This document shows positions 6,350 through 12,691 of a stretch of DNA of 13,160 nt, in pieces; position 1 is the stretch's first letter; every line of letters begins with the position of its first letter. Made by a program: the position numbers and the translations under genes. The DNA comes from Pseudomonadota bacterium (GTDB lineage Bacteria > Pseudomonadota > Gammaproteobacteria > Burkholderiales > Burkholderiaceae). The stretch lies in the NCBI GenBank assembly GCA_021778935.1, contig JAJYBQ010000039.1:1-13160 (forward strand). Direction: 5' to 3'. A model generated the notes under the pieces. That model had not been told where the DNA came from and searched no databases. It saw nothing but the letters and a program-made list of their open reading frames with translations.

Positions 6350-7495
6350 TTGGCCTCGACGACCCTTAATGGCGCGGTTCCTGCCGGCGATTTCTCGCCC
6401 CCGCTGGCGGATCAGTTCGCCACCCCCTGTAATCGCATGGCTGTCTGGCAGTGCCTGTCCACGGTGATCCCCATCGCGGGCATCTGGTTCGCCATCGCCA
6501 CCATCGATCTGGATTCGCTGCGCAATGTCCTGATAGCCGTTGGTCTGGCGGGTCTGCTCACCCTGTTTCTTCTGCGCGTCTTCGTCCTCATGCACGATTG
6601 CGGTCATAACAGCCTGTTTCGCAGCCGGCTGGGCAACCGCGCGATGGGGTTCGTCTTTGGCGTGCTGGCCGGCATGCCGCAAATGGTCTGGGCGCGGCAT
6701 CATCAGTATCACCATCAGACCAACGGCAACTGGGCGCGCTATCGTGGCCCGCTCAATATTGCTACCGTCGAGCAGTACCGCGCGATGAGTCCGGCAGCGC
6801 AACGCCGGTATCGGATGTCGCGCAGCATCTGGCTTGCGCCATTGGCGGGGTTCTTCTATCTGATCCTGTCCCCGCGCATTACGTGGTTACGGGCCACGGC
6901 CGCCCTGGCACGTTGCTCTGTGTCCCGCTCCGACGAGGGCGAGCTCAGCATCGCTCAACTCAGCTCCTTTGGCACGCCCTATTGCCGGTCGATCTGCGAC
7001 TATAGGCACATGCTCTGGAACAATCTTGCGCTGCTGAGTGCGGCGGCGGGATTGGCCTTGTGCATGGGTCTGGCGCGCTTCGTGCCGTTTTACCTGCTTC
7101 CCTTGTCACTGGCGGGGGGCGGCGCCATCGTGCTGTTTTCCATCCAGCACAACTTCGATGGTTCGTACGCCTCCGGTGACGAAGGCTGGGACCGGCAGCG
7201 CGCTGCCCTGGACGGAACCAGCCTTCTGGTTCTGCCGCGGTGGCTGAACTGGTTCACCGCCGACATCGCCTATCACCATGTGCATCACCTGTGCGCGCGC
7301 GTTCCCAACTATCGCCTGGCAAGCTGCCACGACCAGCACGCCGCCCATTTCAGGCAAGTACGCCGGATCTCGTTGGCGCAGGTGCCGCGACACGCCCGCT
7401 GCATCCTGTGGGACCGGGAATCCCGAAGCATCGTTTCGCCGCAGGGAATCGGGGCCACGCCCACTGCGCCGGCGGCCGACACCCGGCACGATTGA
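6350..7495 (+). CDS. membrane fatty acid desaturase (acyl-lipid / delta-12 type)
   Basis: The predicted protein has 381 residues. Membrane desaturases insert a cis double bond into acyl chains using a di-iron centre, oxygen and an electron donor, and adjust membrane fluidity. All three histidine boxes are present: HDCGH at 82-86, HHQYHH at 117-122 and HHVHH at 309-313, with an extra conserved QHNF at 266-269. Hydrophobic segments lie near residues 37-55, 60-80, 100-112, 162-176, 222-243 and 246-266. The start is uncertain: the TTG at 6350 has GGAG six bases upstream; a TTG at 6335 lacks a ribosome-binding site, and an ATG at 6437 would still keep all boxes. About 40 residues after the usual end are Ala/Arg-rich and low in complexity. 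The gene stands alone inside the putative island. The position of the double bond and the electron donor cannot be told. Confidence 0.88.
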   Translation: MASTTLNGAVPAGDFSPPLADQFATPCNRMAVWQCLSTVIPIAGIWFAIATIDLDSLRNVLIAVGLAGLLTLFLLRVFVLMHDCGHNSLFRSRLGNRAMGFVFGVLAGMPQMVWARHHQYHHQTNGNWARYRGPLNIATVEQYRAMSPAAQRRYRMSRSIWLAPLAGFFYLILSPRITWLRATAALARCSVSRSDEGELSIAQLSSFGTPYCRSICDYRHMLWNNLALLSAAAGLALCMGLARFVPFYLLPLSLAGGGAIVLFSIQHNFDGSYASGDEGWDRQRAALDGTSLLVLPRWLNWFTADIAYHHVHHLCARVPNYRLASCHDQHAAHFRQVRRISLAQVPRHARCILWDRESRSIVSPQGIGATPTAPAADTRHD

Positions 7496-7545
7496 TCGGC
7501 GTGGCCAGCAAAGCAAAGCATGGCCGGAAAATCTCGAGTCCCCCG

Positions 7546-7567
7546 CCCTCTCCCGCGCGGGAGAGGG
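7546..7567. repeat. perfect 22-bp intergenic palindrome
   Basis: CCCTCTCCCGC is followed directly by its reverse complement GCGGGAGAGGG. This G+C-rich hairpin resembles palindromes scattered between genes in many beta- and gammaproteobacteria. It lies in the 175 bases between the convergent desaturase and PIN toxin genes and could act as a terminator for both, but there is no T-run. Confidence 0.6.
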
Positions 7568-7670
7568 GGACCGCCACCGCATCCCGCCCTCCGGAAGCTC
7601 GCCTGGGCGCGCATATCAAAGCGCGCAACGGAAAATCGTACGGGTTAGCCCGCTGGCGTGGTCACCTTTC

Positions 7671-8066
7671 TCACAAAAGGCGTGCTGATTGCCCTTGTGC
7701 CATGAGAAGGGCAACCGATTTCTTGTCGAAAGAAACGAAGGTTTCTCCACCGAGCCAACTTCCCTCATAGGCAATGACGCCATCAGCAAAATCCCCGCCA
7801 GCTTCGAGTACCGATAGGCCAACCTCTACGGCCGGCCTATTCACTTCCACATTGACGGCGGCAAGTAGAGCGCGGATCGCAGCGGCCGCGTCGGATGGTT
7901 GGAAACCGTAGACCCTGAGCAGCACCCACACAAATTCGCACAGGCACGGCAGCGCGACCGCGATCAACTCGGCTTCGGTCAAGACCTTGGCGGCAATGCT
8001 CGCTTGTGCGGGGTCGTCGCCCACAGCAGCACGAACCAGTACGTTGGTATCAACAGCGATTTTCAT
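7671..8066 (-). CDS. PIN-domain ribonuclease toxin (VapC-like)
   Basis: The predicted protein has 131 residues, normal for VapC toxins. PIN-domain toxins are metal-dependent ribonucleases that cleave RNA, often tRNA or rRNA, when not held by their antitoxin. The four expected acidic positions are visible: D6 in MKIAVDTNVLVRA, E44 in LCEFVWVL, D95 in FADGVIA and D114 in SFDKK. The start ATG overlaps the antitoxin stop (ATGA, 8063-8066), giving the classical antitoxin-first coupled operon. The gene looks intact. Its RNA target cannot be inferred. VapC is used here in the broad sense, since the partner is of AbrB type. Confidence 0.9.
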   Translation of the reverse strand: MKIAVDTNVLVRAAVGDDPAQASIAAKVLTEAELIAVALPCLCEFVWVLLRVYGFQPSDAAAAIRALLAAVNVEVNRPAVEVGLSVLEAGGDFADGVIAYEGSWLGGETFVSFDKKSVALLMAQGQSARLL

Positions 8067-8314
8067 TCTTTACCGGCCCAGCCTTGTGCGGTCGCCACAT
8101 TGATTTCCTCAATAGTGGCGACTTTCTTTGTTCGACCCGCGAGTAAGCCGACAAAACTGGCAACCGTTCCGGTTTGCCGGGCTGCTTTGAGCACGCCCCT
8201 GCCATCGGGCAGCAAATCCAGCTCGATCCTTTCTCCCGGCTTGATGCCGAGGTGTTGCAGCACGTCTTTTCTAAAAGTCACCTGTCCCCGCGCGGTAACG
8301 GTCAATGTGGTCAT
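8063..8314 (-). CDS. AbrB/SpoVT-type antitoxin (VapB-like)
   Basis: The predicted protein has 83 residues. The N-terminal half is a swapped-hairpin AbrB DNA-binding domain: TLTVTARGQVTFRKDVLQHL, then GIKPGERIELDLLPDGRGVL. The C-terminal part (about 45-83), with FVGLLAGRTKKVATIEEIN, is the segment that in this family wraps the PIN toxin. The ATG at 8314 has GGGAGG about six bases upstream; the longer frame reaching 8569 lacks support. It should repress its own promoter, alone or with the toxin. The following toxin gene overlaps by four bases. Confidence 0.9.
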   Translation of the reverse strand: MTTLTVTARGQVTFRKDVLQHLGIKPGERIELDLLPDGRGVLKAARQTGTVASFVGLLAGRTKKVATIEEINVATAQGWAGKE

Positions 8315-8330
8315 GCTGTCCTCCCAATCG

Positions 8331-8376
8331 CGTGTAATGATGCACTCACAGTAATGCAAAATCGCCTTACCGTCAA
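8331..8376 (-). promoter_or_regulatory. probable promoter and operator of the toxin-antitoxin operon
   Basis: On the minus strand TTGACG (8376-8371) is a good -35 box, followed after 17 bases by TACTGT (8353-8348) as a weak -10. Two related stretches, TGCATTAC (8358-8351) and TGCATCATTAC (8344-8334), flank the -10 and could be binding sites for the AbrB-type antitoxin. The spacing to the start at 8314 is normal. Confidence 0.45.
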
Positions 8377-8589
8377 TGCGTGTCACATGCCTTAGGACTT
8401 GTGCGACAGCACAACCGACCGTTCTTGAGAGGCCCTCGATTTCGCTCACACACGGACCCCGGAACCACGGCGCGTGTCTACGAACGGAGCCAGGAATCCC
8501 GACGCAAGGCGCTCTGAAATTCCCACGAGATGATGGGAAATGCGAGTTCCCACGAGAGAAGTCAAGCATCGCCTACGTGCTTGATTTTA

Positions 8590-8666
8590 TGGGGTGGCTG
8601 ATGGGACTCGAACCCACGACAACCGGAATCACAATCCGGGACTCTACCAACTGAGCTACAGCCACC
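8590..8666 (-). tRNA. tRNA-His (anticodon GTG)
   Basis: The minus strand reads GGTGGCTGTAGCTCAGTTGG at the 5' end, including the extra G-1 typical of tRNA-His. The anticodon arm is CCGGA-TTGTGAT-TCCGG, the T-arm is GTGGG-TTCGAGT-CCCAT, and the acceptor GTGGCTG pairs with CAGCCAC. The 3' end CCA is encoded. It is the last of three tRNA genes on this strand, and a decayed copy of its 3' half occurs at 4464-4523. Confidence 0.97.
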
Positions 8667-8685
8667 GCAAAAGACCAGATGGATC

Positions 8686-8762
8686 TGGCCTGCCCGGCCG
8701 GATTCGAACCAGCGACCCTCAGCTTAGAAGGCTGATGCTCTGTCCAACTGAGCTACGGGCAG
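8686..8762 (-). tRNA. tRNA-Arg (anticodon TCT)
   Basis: The acceptor CTGCCCG pairs perfectly with CGGGCAG, followed by G and an encoded CCA. The D-arm begins TAGCTCAGTTGG, the anticodon arm is CAGCC-TTCTAAG-type with TCT in the loop, and the T-arm is GCTGG-TTCGAAT-CCGGC. It lies 19 bases from tRNA-His and is probably processed from the same transcript. Confidence 0.96.
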
Positions 8763-8793
8763 GAACGAACGGGCCCGGGGGTTGCGAAACCGA

Positions 8794-8870
<77 letters not shown>

Positions 8871-8880
8871 AAAGCGCAGC

Positions 8881-8909
8881 ATGATACCGTGTTTTCCGCC
8901 GTTCGACAC
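8881..8909 (-). promoter_or_regulatory. possible promoter of the tRNA cluster
   Basis: On the minus strand TATCAT (8886-8881) matches five of six bases of the -10 consensus and lies ten bases before tRNA-Pro. The -35 region, which should fall at about 8904-8909, is poor. The cluster could instead be transcribed from phoR. Confidence 0.3.
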
Positions 8910-8913
8910 GGAT

Positions 8914-10272
8914 TCATCCCGCGGATTGCAGCGTTTCCTCCCGCGCCGCTTCCCCCGCGTCCGGCAGGACGCGCGAATCCGGCAACCAGGCAGTGAACGT
9001 ACTGCCCCGGTTGACCTGGGATTCGATTCCCAGGCGCCCGTCATGACGCAACAGGACATGCTTGACGATCGCCAGGCCGAGCCCGGTTCCGCCGGTGCCG
9101 CGCGACCGGCCCTTCTCGACGCGATAGAACCGTTCGGTCAGGCGCGGGATGTGCTCCGGCGCGATGCCGATTCCGCTGTCGGCGACCTCGAACACCACGC
9201 CACCCGCCGTCGCCACCCAGCGCAGGCGCACCGTGCCGCCATCGGGCGTATACCGGACGGCGTTGATCGCGAGATTGCCGAATGCGCTGCGCAGTTCGTC
9301 GCGGCTGCCGCGCACGTGCCGCGTCGTCTCGATGTCGGCGGCGATGCGATGGCGCCCGGCGGACAGCGTCCGCGCCTCGTCGGCCACCTCCCGGACAAGT
9401 TGTCCGACGTCGACGTCCTCGGCCTGGACCGAGGCTTCCGATTCCAGACGGGACAGCATCAGCAGGTCCTCGATCAGGCGGTGCATGCGGTCGGCCTGCT
9501 CCATCATGAGCTGCAGATGGTTGCGTCGCACCGCGCCGAGATCCAGGTCGGAATCGGCAAACGATTCGAGAAATCCCTTGATGACCGTCAGCGGCGTCCG
9601 CAGTTCATGCGATACGTTGGCGACGAAGTCCCGGCGCATCGCGTCGACGCGTTCGCTCTGGGTAACGTCGCGGGTGATGATGATCGACCGCGCCGGTTCG
9701 AATTCGATCACATCCAGCGACAGCACCGCGGACGGCTTTGCCATCGGGCGAAACACGAGTTCGCGGGAATAATCGCCGCCGGTCACGTGCGCGACCAGTT
9801 GCGGATCGCGCACCAGATTGGTGAGGCGCAGGCCATAGTCGGATTTGAGTGAAATTCCGAGATGTCTTTCCGCCACCGGATTGCACCACTCGATCTGCAT
9901 CGATACGTCGACCAGAATGATGCCGTCCGGAAGCGCGCTGATCGTGCGCCGAAACCGTTCTTCATTGTCGATGAGCCGGCGGCGGCTGATTTCGCTGTCA
10001 CGGTGCCATCGATGTAACCGCGCAAACACATCGCCCCAAACGCCGAAGCCGCCGGGAATTCCGTCCAGCGAGGGGTGCCCCAGCCATGCACCCAGGGCTC
10101 CCAGGTAGTACAGCTGAACCGCATAGAGAACCACCAGCACGCCGGCACCGAGCGCGAGGGCGACCTCGGCGCCAAATACGTGCGCCAGGAATGCGCATAC
10201 GAGGGCCAACGCGCCCAGGCCGACGATGGCCGGCAGAACGATGCGCCAGGGGCGAAGGACCAAATCAGGCAC
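8914..10272 (-). CDS. phoR: phosphate regulon sensor histidine kinase PhoR
   Basis: The predicted protein has 452 residues, slightly longer than the usual 430. PhoR is an inner-membrane kinase/phosphatase that phosphorylates PhoB when phosphate is scarce. Residues 10-31 and 36-60 form two membrane helices with almost no periplasmic loop, as expected of PhoR. A short linker leads to a PAS domain at about 103-200 (ERFRRTISALPDGIILVD). The HisKA motif FVANVSHELRTPLTVIKGF places the phosphorylated histidine at H222. The ATPase domain shows the N box (N333, N337), the DSGIGI motif from D365 and GTGGTGLGL at 392-400. The start is a GTG without a clear ribosome-binding site, 27 bases after phoB; no alternative start precedes the membrane helices. 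It is the last gene of the pstB-phoU-phoB-phoR operon. Confidence 0.95.
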   Translation of the reverse strand: MPDLVLRPWRIVLPAIVGLGALALVCAFLAHVFGAEVALALGAGVLVVLYAVQLYYLGALGAWLGHPSLDGIPGGFGVWGDVFARLHRWHRDSEISRRRLIDNEERFRRTISALPDGIILVDVSMQIEWCNPVAERHLGISLKSDYGLRLTNLVRDPQLVAHVTGGDYSRELVFRPMAKPSAVLSLDVIEFEPARSIIITRDVTQSERVDAMRRDFVANVSHELRTPLTVIKGFLESFADSDLDLGAVRRNHLQLMMEQADRMHRLIEDLLMLSRLESEASVQAEDVDVGQLVREVADEARTLSAGRHRIAADIETTRHVRGSRDELRSAFGNLAINAVRYTPDGGTVRLRWVATAGGVVFEVADSGIGIAPEHIPRLTERFYRVEKGRSRGTGGTGLGLAIVKHVLLRHDGRLGIESQVNRGSTFTAWLPDSRVLPDAGEAAREETLQSAG

Positions 10273-10299
10273 GGGCGGGAAAGGCGGCGCCGAAACCGC

Positions 10300-10998
10300 T
10301 CAGGAATCGAGCTTCACCGACAGACGATATCCGAGACCGCGCACGGTCTGCAACATGCTCTGGGCGTTCACCGGAACCAGCGCCTTGCGCAGGCGCAGCA
10401 CATGGACATCCACCGTCCGCTCCTCGATGAACACATGGTCGCCCCAGACGTTGTCGAGCAACTGGCTGCGGGAAAACACGCGCTCCGGATGCCCGGCGAG
10501 GAAAAGCAGCAGCTTGAACTCTGCCAGTCCCATCTTCACGTCGCGGCCGTCGACCTGGACCTCGTGGCGCTGCGGATCAATCCGCAGCGGCCCGTAGACG
10601 ACCGACTCACCGCTTTTTTCGGGGGAACGGCGGCGAAACACTGCACGCACGCGCGACACCAGCTCACGGGGCGAAAACGGCTTGACGACGTAGTCGTCCG
10701 CCCCGCCGTCGAGGCCCGCGATGCGGTCACCTTCGGATCCTTTTGCGGTGAGCATGATCACGGGGACCGACCGCGTGCGCTCGGACTTGCGCAGATCCCG
10801 GAGGAAATCGATCCCCGCGCGATCAGGCAGCATCCAATCCAGGATCACAAGATCCGGAAGCTCTCCGCGAATCGCACTTTCCGCGGCACCGACCGAATCG
10901 GCCTTGCGTACCCGGTAGCCGCTATTGCCGCAGGAAAACGCCACCAGTTCCTGGATCGCCGGTTCGTCTTCCACGACAAGGATCGATGCATTGGCCAT
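10300..10998 (-). CDS. phoB: phosphate regulon response regulator PhoB
   Basis: The predicted protein has 232 residues (E. coli PhoB has 229). The receiver domain (5-120) has the acidic pocket E10-D11, the phosphoacceptor D54 in LVILDWMLPD, T84 and K106 in VVKPFSPREL. The OmpR/PhoB winged-helix domain (about 130-228) has FKLLLFLAGHPERVFSR and the recognition-helix region EERTVDVHVLRLRKAL, followed by the wing motif TVRGLGYRL. When phosphorylated it binds Pho boxes and activates phosphate-starvation genes. AGGAG lies eight bases before the ATG and overlaps the end of phoU, whose stop is five bases upstream, so the two genes are tightly coupled. Confidence 0.97.
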   Translation of the reverse strand: MANASILVVEDEPAIQELVAFSCGNSGYRVRKADSVGAAESAIRGELPDLVILDWMLPDRAGIDFLRDLRKSERTRSVPVIMLTAKGSEGDRIAGLDGGADDYVVKPFSPRELVSRVRAVFRRRSPEKSGESVVYGPLRIDPQRHEVQVDGRDVKMGLAEFKLLLFLAGHPERVFSRSQLLDNVWGDHVFIEERTVDVHVLRLRKALVPVNAQSMLQTVRGLGYRLSVKLDS

Positions 10999-11003
10999 GA
11001 CAC

Positions 11004-11720
11004 TCACTCCTGGGGGGAAACTGCGCGCGCGATCTGCTCGGGCGTGGCATGCCGCACGTCGGCGCCCTGGACAACGAAGATCACGTGCTCCGCGATGTTC
11101 TTGGCATGGTCGCCGATCCGCTCGATCGCCTTGGCGACCCACACGGCGTCCAGCGCCGCGGAAATCGTCCGCGGATCTTCCATCATGAACGTGATCAACT
11201 GCCGCATGATCGACTGGAACTGTTGGTCGACGCCGCGATCCTCCTCGATGGTCGCGGCAGCGGCCGACGCGTCGAGATGCGCAAATGCGTTGAGCACGCC
11301 GCGCAGCATGCCCGCCGCTGCCACCGCGGACTGATGGATGTCACGCAGGCGCGGCGTGCGCACGCTGCGCTGATTGTCGATCAACCACTTCGCCGCCCGG
11401 GCGATCTTGGTCGCCTCGTCGCCGATCCGCTCGAGATCGGTGACGATGCGCGCGACGCCAATGATGAGGCGCAGGTCCCCGGCCGTGGGCTGGCGGCGCA
11501 CGATCAGGTTGACGACCACCCGATCGAGGTCGACCTCCTCTTCGTTGACGCGCTGCTCGACCGCCATCACGTCGTCACCCGCCCGCGAGTCGGGATGTTC
11601 GTATGCATCGATGGCAAGTTGCAGTTGCGATTCGACCAGACCGCCCATCTGCAGAATGCGCGCGCGCAGGCCTTCGAGTTCCTGGTCGTATTGTTTGGAG
11701 AGATGTTCGCTGGTACCCAC
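11004..11720 (-). CDS. phoU: phosphate signalling regulator PhoU
   Basis: The predicted protein has 238 residues (E. coli PhoU has 241). PhoU is a cytoplasmic two-bundle helical protein that connects the state of the Pst transporter with PhoR and keeps the regulon off when phosphate is plentiful. Both family metal-binding motifs are present: DLERIGDEATKI at 95-106 and ERIGDHAKNIAEH at 200-212. The N-terminus GTSEHLSKQYDQELEGLRAR is typical. The start is a GTG at 11720 with AAGGAA seven bases upstream; the longer frame to 11819 would run into pstB and adds unrelated sequence. It starts 13 bases after the pstB stop. Confidence 0.95.
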   Translation of the reverse strand: MGTSEHLSKQYDQELEGLRARILQMGGLVESQLQLAIDAYEHPDSRAGDDVMAVEQRVNEEEVDLDRVVVNLIVRRQPTAGDLRLIIGVARIVTDLERIGDEATKIARAAKWLIDNQRSVRTPRLRDIHQSAVAAAGMLRGVLNAFAHLDASAAAATIEEDRGVDQQFQSIMRQLITFMMEDPRTISAALDAVWVAKAIERIGDHAKNIAEHVIFVVQGADVRHATPEQIARAVSPQE

Positions 11721-11733
11721 GATATCGTTCCTT

Positions 11734-12636
11734 CTATCCGAACCGTCCGGTGATGTAGTCCTCGGTCTGCTTGCGTGCCGGCCGGATGAAAATCTGGTCG
11801 GTCCCGCCGAACTCGACAAGCTCCCCCATGTACAGGAATGCCGTGTAATCGGAACAGCGCGCAGCCTGCTGCATGTTATGCGTGACGATCAGAATCGAAA
11901 TCCGCTCCTTGAGCGTCGAGATCAGTTCCTCGATCGATGCGGTGGCGATCGGATCGAGCGCCGAGGTGGGTTCGTCGAACAGCAGCAGTTCCGGATCGGT
12001 CGCCAGCGCGCGCGCGATGCATAGCCGCTGCTGCTGTCCCCCCGAAAGATTGGTCGCCGAACCATGGAGGCGATCCTTGACCTCGTCCCACAGGGCGGCA
12101 CTGCGCAGGGCGTTCTCGACCTTTTCCTCCAGGGCCGCGCGCGACGGCACGCCCTGCAATCGCAGGCCGTAGGCGACGTTCTCAAAGATCGTGGTGGGAA
12201 ACGGGCTTGGCTTCTGGAACACCATGCCGATCCGCATCCGCACCTCGATCGGATCGACGTCGCGCGACAGGATGTTGACGTTTTCCGGCTGGAGGCGGAT
12301 CGCCCCATCGTACCGATTGCCCGGGTAGAGGTCGTGGATGCGATTGAAACACCGCAGGAATGTCGATTTGCCGCAGCCCGACGGGCCGATCAATGCGGTC
12401 ACCCGGTTGCGGTACACGGTCAGGGAGATGTCCTTGAGCGCCTGAACCGAACCGTAATGGAAATTCAGGCCCGCAACCTCGACCTTGACCTCGCCGCCCA
12501 CCACGGAATTGGCCGCACCCCCGGTCCGGGATGGCGGGATCGCGGATCCGGCGGCGTCATTGCCCGCGGCCCCGGCGGCGTATCGCACATCCGGGCCGTC
12601 CGCGTCGATTGGGTTCTTCAAGTTGCTGTACTCCAT
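11734..12636 (-). CDS. pstB: phosphate ABC transporter ATP-binding protein PstB
   Basis: The predicted protein has 300 residues against about 257 in E. coli; the extra 45 are at the N-terminus and are Ala/Gly-rich. PstB is the cytoplasmic ATPase driving high-affinity phosphate import through PstC and PstA. It has Walker [10 protein letters not shown] at 84-92, the Q-loop at Q141, signature LSGGQQQR at 197-204, Walker [13 protein letters not shown] at 217-228 and H253 in [13 protein letters not shown]. The end [10 protein letters not shown] is diagnostic of PstB. Conserved sequence begins near [13 protein letters not shown] (residue 50), so a start at one of the GTG codons for V45/V46 would restore normal length. 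It is the first gene after glmM; pstS, pstC and pstA are not present. Three Pho-box-like units lie just upstream. Confidence 0.95.
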   Translation of the reverse strand: MEYSNLKNPIDADGPDVRYAAGAAGNDAAGSAIPPSRTGGAANSVVGGEVKVEVAGLNFHYGSVQALKDISLTVYRNRVTALIGPSGCGKSTFLRCFNRIHDLYPGNRYDGAIRLQPENVNILSRDVDPIEVRMRIGMVFQKPSPFPTTIFENVAYGLRLQGVPSRAALEEKVENALRSAALWDEVKDRLHGSATNLSGGQQQRLCIARALATDPELLLFDEPTSALDPIATASIEELISTLKERISILIVTHNMQQAARCSDYTAFLYMGELVEFGGTDQIFIRPARKQTEDYITGRFG

Positions 12637-12647
12637 GGGTAACCCCA

Positions 12648-12680
12648 GTCTATGACCGAATTACCACAGGATTGTGACAT
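12648..12680 (-). promoter_or_regulatory. Pho box upstream of pstB (three 11-bp units)
   Basis: On the minus strand three consecutive 11-mers, ATGTCACAATC (12680-12670), CTGTGGTAATT (12669-12659) and CGGTCATAGAC (12658-12648), match the PhoB half-site CTGTCAT plus a four-base AT-rich spacer at 6, 5 and 6 of seven positions. The spacing and tandem arrangement are those of PhoB-activated promoters. The box ends only 11 bases before the ATG at 12636. Confidence 0.6.
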
Positions 12681-12691
12681 GACACATTCTT

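Larger units (their letters stand above)
4464..8666. mobile_element. putative old genomic-island remnant bounded by tRNA-His and its partial copy
   Basis: The intact tRNA-His gene (8590-8666, 3' end facing left) and its decayed 3' copy (4464-4523) are direct repeats 4127 bases apart, which is the layout left by integration into the 3' half of a tRNA gene. The enclosed segment has accessory content: a lipoprotein gene of unusual composition, a transposase stump, a 64-bp direct repeat, a desaturase and a toxin-antitoxin pair. The flanks (dksA on the left, the tRNA cluster and phoR on the right) are core genes. No integrase, excisionase or conjugation gene is present, so any mobility is lost. 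The 80% identity could also reflect an unrelated ancient tRNA duplication. Treat this as an inference. Confidence 0.35.

Noticed and set aside
10075..11334. 419-codon open frame on the plus strand
   Set aside because: It is antisense to phoR, phoB and phoU, whose motifs are unambiguous; the translation has no family features.
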